Shown piece by piece: positions 35,577-44,548 of a stretch of 64,000 bases of DNA (position 1 is the first letter of the stretch; each line of letters begins with the position of its first letter). Location of the stretch: assembly GCF_034119845.1 (NCBI RefSeq), contig NZ_CP139420.1, forward strand, positions 102,001 through 166,000, read 5' to 3'. The notes under the pieces are model-generated. The model had not been told where the DNA came from, did no database searches, and was given only the letters and a program-made list of their open reading frames with translations. The translations under genes and the position numbers were made by a program. This DNA is from Flavobacterium sp. NG2. Lineage in GTDB: Bacteria > Bacteroidota > Bacteroidia > Flavobacteriales > Flavobacteriaceae.

Positions 35577-36635
35577 CTAACTTCTAACCTCCTTATACTG
35601 TTTATCATAATAAGACGCATAGGCCCCAGAAGTCACGTTTTTCAACCAATCTGTGTTATTCAAATACCAATTAACCGTCAGCTCTAATCCTTGTTCAAAG
35701 GTCACTGATGGCTCCCAACCCAATTTTTCTTTAATCTTGGATGCATCAATAGCATAACGTAAATCATGCCCCGGTCTATCTTTTACATATGTAATCAATT
35801 TTTCGGACTCTCCTGCTTCACGTTCTAACTTAACGTCCATAATCCCACATAACAAACGAACCAAATCGATGTTTTTCCATTCGTTAAATCCACCAATATT
35901 ATAAGTCTCATGATTCACTCCTTGATGAAAAACCATATCAATAGCACGAGCGTGATCTACAACAAAAAGCCAATCTCTAGTATAATTACCATCTCCATAA
36001 ACGGGCAATGGTTTATGATTAATGATATTATTAATAAACAAAGGAATTAATTTTTCAGGAAAATGATTTGGCCCGTAATTATTGGAACAATTCGTCAACA
36101 CATAAGGCAAACCATAAGTCTCTCCATAAGCTCTCACAAAATGGTCTGAGCTCGCTTTTGAAGCTGAGTATGGCGAATTAGGATCATAGGCGGTTGTCTC
36201 AGTAAATAATCCTTCAGCGCCCAAAGAACCATAAACCTCGTCAGTGCTGATATGATAAAAACGTTTACCCTCATAGTTATCCCCCCAAATCGCTCGAGAA
36301 GCATTCAACAAATTAACCGTTCCAATAACATTCGTTTTCACAAAAGCCATCGGGTCTTCGATAGAACGATCCACATGCGACTCCGCAGCTAAATTAATCA
36401 CGCCATCAAATTGGTGTTTTTGAAACAAACTAGAAATAAATTGTTCATCACTAATATCCCCTTTAATAAAGGTATAATTAGATGCATTTTCAATATCTAC
36501 TAGATTCTCCAGATTCCCCGCATAAGTCAAGGCATCCAAATTATAAATTTGATAATTACTGTATTTCGTAACAAAAAGTCTAACTACATGAGACCCTATA
36601 AATCCTGCCCCTCCAGTAATAAGTATTTTTTTCAT
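35577..36635 (-). CDS. rfbB: dTDP-glucose 4,6-dehydratase
   Basis: 352 residues. ILITGGAGFIGSHVVRLF, HISTDEVYGSLG and catalytic YSASKASSDHFVRAYGETY are standard RmlB, as is NNYGPNHFPEKLIPL. It forms dTDP-4-keto-6-deoxyglucose for RmlC/RmlD and possibly for the cupin. It is separated from rmlACD by about 30 kb. A TACCTTTG -7-like site (36678-36685) lies about 45 bases upstream of the ATG, without a clear -33 partner. The 212 bases after its stop hold no gene. Confidence 0.97.
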   Translation of the reverse strand: MKKILITGGAGFIGSHVVRLFVTKYSNYQIYNLDALTYAGNLENLVDIENASNYTFIKGDISDEQFISSLFQKHQFDGVINLAAESHVDRSIEDPMAFVKTNVIGTVNLLNASRAIWGDNYEGKRFYHISTDEVYGSLGAEGLFTETTAYDPNSPYSASKASSDHFVRAYGETYGLPYVLTNCSNNYGPNHFPEKLIPLFINNIINHKPLPVYGDGNYTRDWLFVVDHARAIDMVFHQGVNHETYNIGGFNEWKNIDLVRLLCGIMDVKLEREAGESEKLITYVKDRPGHDLRYAIDASKIKEKLGWEPSVTFEQGLELTVNWYLNNTDWLKNVTSGAYASYYDKQYKEVRS

Positions 36636-36743
36636 TTTTATTTATTTTTTTATTTTATATACTATGCATATTGCCTTCAAAGGTATAATTTATCAAAAAA
36701 AAGAATGATTTCAATTACAACCAAAAGGTCAAAATTAAGCAAA

Positions 36744-36815
36744 TGTCAGTCTGAGCCTGTTGAAGACTTCTGTTAAGACACATTTGGACAAGCTCAATGT
36801 GACAATCAGAACAAT
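36744..36815. repeat. Fragment related to the 82-bp repeat
   Basis: TGTCAGTCTGAGCCTGTTGA near 36744 and GACAAGCTCAATGTGACAA near 36789 are diverged copies of the same motif in opposite orientations (compare TGTCAGACTGAGCTT and GACAAGCTCAGTGTGACAA in the array at 7863-8430). They lie between upxY and rmlB and could form a hairpin. Confidence 0.6.
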
Positions 36816-36846
36816 ATTCGATATAAAACCAATTACATCCACCGTG

Positions 36847-37320
36847 TTAATTTTTTGTACTCAAATCCATCTTCAAGACACAACCCAACGACTCCAAAAC
36901 AAGAACACAATATGTTTTATTGACTTCTTTAATAGTGGCTTCTTGATCTAAAAAAGGTCCTGACTCTAATTTTATTTTATCCCCAATTTGATATGGCAAT
37001 ACACTAATATCAAATCCATCTGGTTTTGCTAACCATTTTTTAATCGTATTGATTTCTTCATCCCGAACAATGGCAGGTTTCCCTAACCAAAACAAATAAC
37101 GAACGGCACCAACAGATTGAAAAACCAAGTTTCTATCAGCCTCATCTAAACGAACAAAAACATAGGAGTTAAACAACGGAACTTCGACTTTTTTCTTTCT
37201 GTCTGACCATTGTCTTATTTTTACCATCAAAGGACAATAGCATTCAATTCCTAATTTCACTAATTGCTCTGCAACTTTCTTCTCCCACTTCGGTTTTGTA
37301 TACACTACATACCAATTCAT
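36847..37320 (-). CDS. UpxY-family NusG-like transcription antiterminator
   Basis: 157 residues. NGN domain from MNWYVVYTKPKWEKKVAEQL to about residue 100 (with CYCPLMV, PLFNSYVFVRL and GAVRYLFWLGKPA), then a KOW-like segment (GDKIKLESGPFLDQEATI). Specialised NusG paralogues of this kind (UpxY in Bacteroides) load on RNA polymerase and allow long capsule operons to be completed. It is inside the locus after ugd rather than at the operon's very start, so the part downstream of it, from rmlB leftward, may be its main target. Confidence 0.93.
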   Translation of the reverse strand: MNWYVVYTKPKWEKKVAEQLVKLGIECYCPLMVKIRQWSDRKKKVEVPLFNSYVFVRLDEADRNLVFQSVGAVRYLFWLGKPAIVRDEEINTIKKWLAKPDGFDISVLPYQIGDKIKLESGPFLDQEATIKEVNKTYCVLVLESLGCVLKMDLSTKN

Positions 37321-37391
37321 CCTCTTTTTTGTTTTGAAAAATCAATCTAAATCAATCTTTGTTTTAACTTCTTAGGTGTAATTATTAACAA

Positions 37392-37447
37392 CGTCAGTTC
37401 GAGTGTTTTTTGTGTAGTAAAACGGAACAAAAAATGTATCGAGAACC
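37392..37447. repeat. Single palindrome with a fourth inner stem (type Id)
   Basis: It has the family head (CGTCAGTTCGAGTG) and tail (TATCGAGAACC), but the inner stem is TTTTTTGT/ACAAAAAA around TAGTAAAACGG. It is alone in the 171-base gap between ugd and upxY, 72 bases before the upxY ATG, so it lies in the probable upxY leader. Confidence 0.85.
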
Positions 37448-37491
37448 ATTTTAATAATTATTCTCAACAAACTTTCTTCAACAACAATCAA

Positions 37492-38883
37492 CTAAGAACC
37501 AACAGACTGATAAACAAATCCTATTTTTTCCATTTCAGCACGATTCAACACATTTCGACCATCAAAAACAAAAGCTGGTTTTTGCATGGAATTATAAATC
37601 CTTATCCAATCGTAAGTTACAAACTCATCCCATTCTGTTAGTACCGCAATCGCATGGGCATTAGCACAAGCTTCATACGGACTTGGAACAACTGTTAGTT
37701 TTTCTTTATTTTTATCAGCAGTTCTGGTATCCAAATAATTCAAATCAGTAAGCACTTTATCAGCCTCTACCTTTGGATCAAATACTGCTATATTGGCTTG
37801 CTCGTTAATCAAATCATCAGCCACATATATAGCCGCCGATTCTCTTGTATCATTAGTATCTTTCTTAAATGCCCAACCTAAAAAAGCAATTTTTTTATCG
37901 GCTACTGTATTATAAAGGGTTTGGACTATTTTACTAGAAAAACGTCTTTTTTGATGGTCATTCATGATAATCACTTGCTCCCAATAATCGGCTACTTCAT
38001 TCAATCCATACGATTTAGCGATATAGACTAAATTCAAAATGTCTTTTTGAAAACAAGAACCTCCAAAACCTACTGAAGATTTCAAAAATTTTGGTCCAAT
38101 ACGGCTATCCATTCCAATAGCTCTAGCGACCTCATTTACATCGGCACCTGTTTTCTCACAAAGTTCAGACATGGCGTTAATCGAAGAAATTCGCTGTGCT
38201 AAAAAGGCGTTGGCTGTCAATTTTGACAATTCCGAAGACCATACATTCGTCGTTAATATTTTATCCTCTGACACCCAATTAGCATAAACATCAACCAAAG
38301 ATTGTATTGCATCCTGTCCTTCAACAGAAGTATCCCCACCAATTAGTATTCGATCAGGAAACAACAAATCAGTAACGGCTGTTCCTTCTGCCAAGAACTC
38401 CGGATTAGATAAAATTTGAAATTGAACACCATTACCCGTATTATCTAAAATACTTTTGATGGCCTCTGCCGTTCTAACCGGTAAAGTAGATTTTTCTACA
38501 ACAATTTTATTGTCTTTAGCCACTTTTGCAATTTGTCGAGCACACAACTCTATATATTTCAAGTCGGCCGCCATTCCCTTCCCTTTTCCAAAGGTTTTAG
38601 TTGGCGTATTCACTGAGATAAAAATCAATTGTGCTTCATCGATAGCAGCATCTACATCAGTTGAAAAAAATAAATTTCTTCCTCTAGCCTCGGCTACAAT
38701 ATCAGAAAGTCCAGGCTCATAAATAGGAATTTTTTCGACATTCTTATCATTCCAAGCTGCTATTCTATTTTCGTTCAAATCGACAACCGTCACTTGTATA
38801 TGTGGACATTTTTGAGCTATAATTGCCATAGTAGGCCCTCCCACATATCCCGCTCCGATACAACAAATTTTTGTAATTTTCAT
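37492..38883 (-). CDS. ugd: UDP-glucose 6-dehydrogenase
   Basis: 463 residues. [18 protein letters not shown] at the N-terminus, [21 protein letters not shown] and the catalytic cysteine in [17 protein letters not shown]. Length and sequence are those of the long, animal-type UDP-glucose dehydrogenase also found in many Bacteroidota. It makes UDP-glucuronate, a direct substrate for capsule or precursor of other sugars. It follows the WbpP-like gene by 35 bases. Confidence 0.95.
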   Translation of the reverse strand: MKITKICCIGAGYVGGPTMAIIAQKCPHIQVTVVDLNENRIAAWNDKNVEKIPIYEPGLSDIVAEARGRNLFFSTDVDAAIDEAQLIFISVNTPTKTFGKGKGMAADLKYIELCARQIAKVAKDNKIVVEKSTLPVRTAEAIKSILDNTGNGVQFQILSNPEFLAEGTAVTDLLFPDRILIGGDTSVEGQDAIQSLVDVYANWVSEDKILTTNVWSSELSKLTANAFLAQRISSINAMSELCEKTGADVNEVARAIGMDSRIGPKFLKSSVGFGGSCFQKDILNLVYIAKSYGLNEVADYWEQVIIMNDHQKRRFSSKIVQTLYNTVADKKIAFLGWAFKKDTNDTRESAAIYVADDLINEQANIAVFDPKVEADKVLTDLNYLDTRTADKNKEKLTVVPSPYEACANAHAIAVLTEWDEFVTYDWIRIYNSMQKPAFVFDGRNVLNRAEMEKIGFVYQSVGS

Positions 38884-38918
38884 TCTTCCGTTTTTCTATT
38901 CCCTTCTTTCTGTTCTCT

Positions 38919-39887
38919 TTATTTTCTCAAATTATCCCAATACCAAGCAACTGCTTCTTGCAATCCTTTTTGTAAGGAATACTGAGGTTGGTACCCCAAT
39001 AATGTCTTAGCTTTTTCAATACTAGCCAACGAATGCGGAATATCTCCTGCTCTGTTGGGACCATACTCAATAGCAACTTCAGCTATTCGACTATCATATT
39101 TTGACAAATATTCTTTAAGATAACCTACCAAATCCTTTAAAGTATTTCTATCTCCATAAGCGGTATTATAAACCGTATTGACGGCCAACTCATTCTTAGT
39201 TGTAATAGCCAGCTCATTCATCAAAATCACATTATCGATATAAGTAAAGTCTCTAGAATAATTACCATCACCATTAATTACAGGGCTTTGCAACTGCATG
39301 AGTTGCATAACAAACTTTGGAATTACCGCTGCATAAGCCCCATTTGGGTCTTGCTTTCTACCAAAGACATTAAAATAGCGTAATCCAATGGTTTCCATAC
39401 CGTAGGTTTTACTGAAAATTTCAGCATAGAGTTCATTGACATACTTTGTAATGGCATAAGGCGATAATGGTTTCCCTATTACTTCTTCCACCTTTGGCAA
39501 TCCTTCTGAATCCCCATAAGTTGAAGAACTAGCTGCATAGATAAATCTTTTCACTTTAGCATCTCTTGCTGCTGTAAGCATATTCAAAAATCCAGAAACA
39601 TTAACATCATTAGTAGTCACAGGATCCTTTATAGAACGCGGAACCGAACCTAAAGCAGCCTGATGCAAAACATAATCGACCCCTGTAGCCGCTTCTTCAC
39701 AATCTTTTTGATTGCGAATATCACCAACTATTAATCGGAAATTCTTATGATTCTCAAAATCTTTTAAATTATGCCTATGCCCAGTCGAAAAATTATCTAA
39801 GCAAACCACACGGTAGCCTTTTGCTAAAAAATGCTCACATAAATTTGAACCAATGAAGCCCGCTCCACCAGTAATCAATAATGTCAT
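38919..39887 (-). CDS. UDP-N-acetylglucosamine 4-epimerase, WbpP-like SDR
   Basis: 322 residues. LLITGGAGFIGSNLCEHFL, QAALGSVPRSIKDP, AASSSTYGDSEGLPK and catalytic YAITKYVNELYAE match WbpP/TviC-type epimerases, which interconvert UDP-GlcNAc and UDP-GalNAc (or the uronic acids). UDP-glucuronate 4-epimerase is an alternative since ugd is the next gene. The ATG at 39887, immediately before the nucleotide-binding strand, is preferred; an ATG at 39905 would add six residues, and GGAGG lies between the two. Confidence 0.9.
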   Translation of the reverse strand: MTLLITGGAGFIGSNLCEHFLAKGYRVVCLDNFSTGHRHNLKDFENHKNFRLIVGDIRNQKDCEEAATGVDYVLHQAALGSVPRSIKDPVTTNDVNVSGFLNMLTAARDAKVKRFIYAASSSTYGDSEGLPKVEEVIGKPLSPYAITKYVNELYAEIFSKTYGMETIGLRYFNVFGRKQDPNGAYAAVIPKFVMQLMQLQSPVINGDGNYSRDFTYIDNVILMNELAITTKNELAVNTVYNTAYGDRNTLKDLVGYLKEYLSKYDSRIAEVAIEYGPNRAGDIPHSLASIEKAKTLLGYQPQYSLQKGLQEAVAWYWDNLRK

Positions 39888-39915
39888 ATTCAATTCTACC
39901 TCCATCTTATCTAAT

Positions 39916-42393
39916 TTAACTTGACTTTGATTTTCGAAACTTACTTACTATTTTATCTATAAAGCTCTTTGGTTTTTCGTCATCATGATACCCATTTGAA
40001 TAGGCCGAACCGTAACCGTAGCCATAGCCGTAACCATAGCCGTAGCCATAGGCAGAACCATATTTCGCTTTATTCTCAAAACCATTAAATATAATACTGG
40101 TATTACTTAACTCTTCTCGTTTTATTCTATTATTCAACAAAGTAATCATCTCCTTTTTAGAGAAATTTTGTCTTACAATATATAGCGTAACATCTGAAAA
40201 CTGGGATAACTCCAACGCATCAGACACTAATCCAACTGGAGGAGTATCCAAAATAATGTAATCGTATTTCTCCTTCAATTCTTCCATAAGTTGCCCCATG
40301 CGCTCACTTAAAATCAACTCAGATGGATTTGGCGGTATCGGACCTGATAAAACTACATCCAAATAAGGAATATGGGTTTTATTTATAATATCATCTACAC
40401 CTTTTTGATTGATTAAATAATTCACGATTCCCACATCATTTGTCAACCCAAATTCATCAGCTAACTTAGGTTTTCTTAAATCCAGACCCAAAATAATAGT
40501 CTTTTTCTCGCTTAAAGCAAAAACCGTAGCAATATTTACAGAACAAAACGTTTTTCCTTCCCCACTAATTGACGAAGTAATCATGAGCGTTTTGGCTCCA
40601 TCAAGATTTTGTTGTTTGTACAAAAATTGTAAGGAAGACCGAATCGCCCGGAAAGACTCGGACAAAGCTGACTTAGGTTTATCATAAACAGCCAAATCAG
40701 AATCTTCTTTGTTTAAGCCTACTACACCAATCAACGGAATTTGAGTTAAGCTATTAATGTCATCGGTATTTTGTATCGCATTATTTATAAAGAAAATGGT
40801 AAATACAAACAATAAAGGAAATAATATCCCTAAGAATAAAGCCAAAACATAGTTGACTGATGTTTTAGGCCCCAATAATCCTCCACCGATATCTTTGGCA
40901 GGGTCAATAAAATGAATATCTGATAAATTTGCTGCTTTAACGATATCGGCTTCACTTCTTTTTTGCAAAAAAGTATTATAGATATTATCACTCAAATCGT
41001 ATTTTCGCTTAATCTTAATCAGCTCTTGTTGATCATCGGGAAGTTCTTTTATCGTATTTTCGGCTTGATTGATTTTGTTATTAATCAACTGCAATTCATA
41101 TTGCAAACCTGACTTTGCCGTTGCAATATTCTCCAAAAGGACATTTTTAACAGCTTCCATTTGGTTATCAAAATCTTTAAATATCTTATCACTTTTAACC
41201 GCGTAAGCCATTTCGGAACGTTGGGTTGAGAGCGAAATCAATTTTGATATATTAGTTACCACATTGGGGTCATCAATTCCAGCTACAGAAGGTGCTGGCA
41301 ATTTAGAATAATCAACACTATTTTTTAAATAGGCTTTTAACGAATTATAATAAGCTGTTTTACGCGTTATCTCGTCTTTTTTTACATCATATTCAAAGAT
41401 TTTATCTGCAAACTTCTCCCCTCCAGCTTCAACATCATAAATGTTTTTACTCTTCCTGAAAGTTTTCAATTCGTCTCCAGTTTCTCTTAGTTGAGATTCC
41501 ATGGCAACTAGAGTACTATCAATAAAACTAATGGTATTAGTAGCAAATCGATTTTTCTCATCTAATTGTCTTTTGATAAGCATTTTTACTGTTGAATTCA
41601 AATATTCAACCATTCGTGCTTTATTAGTACCCTGCATGCTTAGGGTAAGTATAGAACCACCTTTATCATCGGCACGAACATTAATTCCTTTATACCTTGA
41701 AACAGTACCATCAAAGTTGTTAAACCTTACGAAATACTCATTCCCTGTATAAAAACCAGGCTTGTCTTTAATCTGTAATTTCCAATTTAAAAAAGGCAAA
41801 GAAACTAATTGCCCTACTTTATATCTTTTGACAAATTCCCCAGCAACAACCGAAGTATTACTGTATGAGTTATCAGAATAGGTTATTAGAGACGCATTAG
41901 TCCCCGCAAAAGGGATACGAATTTCATATTCATTTTCAGATATAAACTTGATTCCAATAAGTGTGTTGGCAAGTTGCCCTTTTGCTTTATTAATCACAAC
42001 ATAAAATGGAACCGAACCATAGGAATCAACCAGATTGTACTTTCCCTGTTCTAAATAATCAATATAAAACTGTAATTTCTCGACAACCAATTCATTATGA
42101 GACCTTGATTGGAATATAGTCGAAATCGTACTAACTTGATCTGAAACACCTCCCCAGTTAAAAACCAAACTGGTATTTGAAGTAAAAAGTGGATTACTTT
42201 CTTCTTTTACAGAAATAAGTGTCTCCATCCCATAAATTTTCTCTTTCCGAATGTTAACTTGGTAAGCAACTGTAAAAGTTATAACCAAACTGATTACAAA
42301 CCATTTCCAATAGCTTAATATTTTAATTAAGAAACCTTTAAAGTCAAAACTTGCTTGGTTTTCAAAAATTGAAAAATCTTTTATATCTAACAT
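39916..42393 (-). CDS. Wzc-like BY-kinase polysaccharide co-polymerase
   Basis: 825 residues. N-terminal membrane helix (residues about 31-45, WKWFVISLVITFTVAYQ), long Wzz-like periplasmic part with coiled coil, second helix near residue 510, then the kinase: Walker A SSISGEGKTFCSVN, Walker A' IILGLDLRKP and Walker B YIILDTPPVGL. The C-terminus holds the tyrosine cluster as seven consecutive Tyr-Gly pairs (DNA 40011-40050). It controls chain length and opens export through Wza, with autophosphorylation of the cluster as the switch. It starts 10 bases after wza. Confidence 0.95.
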   Translation of the reverse strand: MLDIKDFSIFENQASFDFKGFLIKILSYWKWFVISLVITFTVAYQVNIRKEKIYGMETLISVKEESNPLFTSNTSLVFNWGGVSDQVSTISTIFQSRSHNELVVEKLQFYIDYLEQGKYNLVDSYGSVPFYVVINKAKGQLANTLIGIKFISENEYEIRIPFAGTNASLITYSDNSYSNTSVVAGEFVKRYKVGQLVSLPFLNWKLQIKDKPGFYTGNEYFVRFNNFDGTVSRYKGINVRADDKGGSILTLSMQGTNKARMVEYLNSTVKMLIKRQLDEKNRFATNTISFIDSTLVAMESQLRETGDELKTFRKSKNIYDVEAGGEKFADKIFEYDVKKDEITRKTAYYNSLKAYLKNSVDYSKLPAPSVAGIDDPNVVTNISKLISLSTQRSEMAYAVKSDKIFKDFDNQMEAVKNVLLENIATAKSGLQYELQLINNKINQAENTIKELPDDQQELIKIKRKYDLSDNIYNTFLQKRSEADIVKAANLSDIHFIDPAKDIGGGLLGPKTSVNYVLALFLGILFPLLFVFTIFFINNAIQNTDDINSLTQIPLIGVVGLNKEDSDLAVYDKPKSALSESFRAIRSSLQFLYKQQNLDGAKTLMITSSISGEGKTFCSVNIATVFALSEKKTIILGLDLRKPKLADEFGLTNDVGIVNYLINQKGVDDIINKTHIPYLDVVLSGPIPPNPSELILSERMGQLMEELKEKYDYIILDTPPVGLVSDALELSQFSDVTLYIVRQNFSKKEMITLLNNRIKREELSNTSIIFNGFENKAKYGSAYGYGYGYGYGYGYGSAYSNGYHDDEKPKSFIDKIVSKFRKSKSS

Positions 42394-42403
42394 TCTTCTA
42401 ATT

Positions 42404-43192
42404 TTAGTTTTTTAACAGAAAAAAGGTAGTAGTTGCGAAGGACAGCAGTGTTACAAAGGTACTAAAAGACTCTAGTAATGTTTTTCCTGTCCCCCACGTT
42501 TTCTGTTTCAAAGGCTTTATATATATATAATCATTGGGTTGCAAATAATAATAAGGCGATTGCATAACATTAATATCTGTCAAATCAATATCGTGCATTT
42601 GAGTTCCTGTAGGCGTTTGCCTCATAATTCTAACCGCCTTTCGATCACCTGTTAAAGCAATATCTCCAGAATTAGCAATAGCTTCCATTATCGTAACCCT
42701 GTCTTGGAATAATGTCTTCGTTCCAGTGTTCCCGATTTCCCCATTTATAGTATATTTAAAACCAGCGAGTTTTACGGTTACAAAAATATTGGCTTCTTTC
42801 TTAAAATACTCCGCCAATAATTGATTTTCAATCTTTTGACGTATCTCATCAAGCGTATACCCCATCACGTTCATTTCTCCCAATATTGGGATTCTAATAT
42901 TACCATGGTCATCAACTGTAAAACCATTAAAATACAATCCTGATGCCGACTTACCAGCCTCCCCTTCATTAACTGTACTAAAAATAGATACTAAATTGGG
43001 ATCAATAGCTTTAATACTAATACTCAAGACATCATTTGTTTGCAATCGATAAGGCTTAGCTGCAACAGCAGAAATGGTCTGTTCAACATCCTTTCCATCT
43101 TTATTTTGCAAATAAATCAAATCTCTTGTTGATATACATGATGTAAATAACAGACTTATATTCAAGAATAAGAAGAAAATATACTTGTTCAT
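42404..43192 (-). CDS. Wza-like polysaccharide export lipoprotein
   Basis: 262 residues. Signal peptide ending LLFTSC gives lipidated Cys19. The Poly_export domain (LQTNDVLSISIKAIDPNLV), an SLBB segment (YTINGEIGNTGTKTLF) and a C-terminal hydrophobic helix follow, as in outer-membrane polysaccharide channels. It is the first gene of the polysaccharide region, followed directly by its Wzc partner. It is divergent from the other Wza at 671-1462. Confidence 0.93.
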   Translation of the reverse strand: MNKYIFFLFLNISLLFTSCISTRDLIYLQNKDGKDVEQTISAVAAKPYRLQTNDVLSISIKAIDPNLVSIFSTVNEGEAGKSASGLYFNGFTVDDHGNIRIPILGEMNVMGYTLDEIRQKIENQLLAEYFKKEANIFVTVKLAGFKYTINGEIGNTGTKTLFQDRVTIMEAIANSGDIALTGDRKAVRIMRQTPTGTQMHDIDLTDINVMQSPYYYLQPNDYIYIKPLKQKTWGTGKTLLESFSTFVTLLSFATTTFFLLKN

Positions 43193-43209
43193 TTTTCTAT
43201 TTTAGACAA

Positions 43210-43217
43210 CAAATATA
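43210..43217 (-). promoter_or_regulatory. Possible -7 element upstream of wza
   Basis: TATATTTG on the minus strand, a perfect -7 match 18 bases before the wza start, in the 70-base gap after recR. No -33 TTG is found at the expected distance, so it is only a candidate for the start of the polysaccharide transcript. Confidence 0.35.
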
Positions 43218-43262
43218 GCTTTTCATTTACTATATTAAAAGTTTGATTTTTTATTAAGCGAA

Positions 43263-43883
43263 TTAATTATTCTTAAATGATTTTTCAAATGGAATTCGGT
43301 GTAAAATACTTCGTCCCAAAGTTACTTCGTCAGCGTATTCTAATTCATCTCCTACCGCAATTCCTCTAGCAATCGTTGACATAACAACTGAGGAATCCGC
43401 TATTTGCTTGTAGATATAAAAATTCGTCGTATCGCCCTCCATGGTGGAACTTAGTGCAAAAATAATCTCTGACACACTACCTGATTTTACTTTTTCTACC
43501 AGTGAAGAAATTTTCAACTGACTTGGCCCTACACCTTCTACTGGAGATATCTTACCGCCTAAAACGTGATAAATTCCACGAAATTGCCCAGTTCCTTCAA
43601 TTGCCATCACATCTCTAATGTCTTCAACAACACAAATAATCTGATGATTTCTATTTCCATTGGAACAAATTTCACAAATATCACTGTCTGATATATTGTG
43701 ACAACTGCTACAATATTTTATATCAGCCCTCATATTCACTAAGGCTTGAGACAAAAACTCAGTTTGTTCCTTTGGCTGCTTTAACAAATGCAACACCAAT
43801 CGCAAGGCTGACCGCTTCCCGATTCCTGGCAATTGCGCAATTTCATTAACCGCTTTTTCAATTAATTTTGAAGAAAATTCCAT
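43263..43883 (-). CDS. recR: Recombination protein RecR
   Basis: 206 residues. Helix-hairpin-helix [17 protein letters not shown], a four-cysteine zinc finger ([16 protein letters not shown]) and a TOPRIM domain starting [16 protein letters not shown], ending with [18 protein letters not shown]. It acts with RecF/RecO in gap repair. It marks the boundary between the housekeeping block and the polysaccharide region. Confidence 0.97.
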   Translation of the reverse strand: MEFSSKLIEKAVNEIAQLPGIGKRSALRLVLHLLKQPKEQTEFLSQALVNMRADIKYCSSCHNISDSDICEICSNGNRNHQIICVVEDIRDVMAIEGTGQFRGIYHVLGGKISPVEGVGPSQLKISSLVEKVKSGSVSEIIFALSSTMEGDTTNFYIYKQIADSSVVMSTIARGIAVGDELEYADEVTLGRSILHRIPFEKSFKNN

Positions 43884-43949
43884 AGAAACAATAAATAAAC
43901 GATGGTATACTGAGAATAATACCCTAAAATATCAAGGTAATAAGAAAAT

Positions 43950-44315
43950 TTAAAATTGATTAGTAGCCAATAATACCAACGTACAAGATTGCTCTGATTT
44001 GATATTATTCAACTCTAAAAGCTGTGCTAGCTCAGGATTTTCAGCACCAGGATTAAAAATCACACGTTTTGGCCCTACCTCTACAATATAATTATAGTAA
44101 TCGCGCTGACGTGCTGCATTCATATACAAACTAACTGTATCAATATTTTTCAATGGAATAGCCTTGGTTTGAATCTTGATTCCCGCCACTTCACCAGCAT
44201 TTTGACCTATAGCAAGAACCGAATGCCCTTTTCCCACTAGATTAGTTATAGCTCTATATGATGCTCTTTCAGGTTTTGTAGAAGCACCTAGAACTAATGT
44301 TTTTTTATTTTTCAT
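43950..44315 (-). CDS. CoA-binding (YccU-like) domain protein
   Basis: 121 residues, single Rossmann-like CoA-binding domain: TLVLGASTKPERASYRAIT near the start and KRVIFNPGAENPEL later, with the family's NPG and E residues. Function of these small proteins is not established. The ATG at 44315 is preferred to a GTG two codons upstream. A TACTTTTG -7-like site lies at 44335-44342, about 20 bases before the start. Confidence 0.85.
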   Translation of the reverse strand: MKNKKTLVLGASTKPERASYRAITNLVGKGHSVLAIGQNAGEVAGIKIQTKAIPLKNIDTVSLYMNAARQRDYYNYIVEVGPKRVIFNPGAENPELAQLLELNNIKSEQSCTLVLLATNQF

Positions 44316-44426
44316 TTTCACTTTTTTTGAAGTACAAAAGTAACCCTTTTATACCATAAATCATCTCAATACACCATTCTTCTATAATAGCCTAATCCAG
44401 CTATTCACTCTAGCCCTCACTCAAAA

Positions 44427-44536
44427 TGCTTTTTTTACTAGGTCATTGCAGGAGCTTCCTACGGTCGCTCTGCAATTCCCGTAAAAAATAGCCTTTTATC
44501 ATTCGGGGCTGCCGTTGCTATCTGGGGCAGAACGAC
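44427..44536 (-). ncRNA. Structured 3' element, Flavo-1-like candidate
   Basis: Directly after the CtlX stop. On the minus strand CTGCCCCAGATAGCAACGGC is followed by a long hairpin: CTATTTTTTACGGG pairs in part with CCTAGTAAAAAAAGC, and inside it ATTGCAG pairs with CTGCAAT around GAGCGACCGTAGGAAGCTC. The pattern of a CCC-GATAGCARCGG block plus a GAGCGACCGTAGGAAGCTCC hairpin recurs after genes in flavobacteria. It resembles the Flavo-1 motif as I remember it, or may simply be a terminator. Confidence 0.45.
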
Positions 44537-44548
44537 TACTCCCAAACA

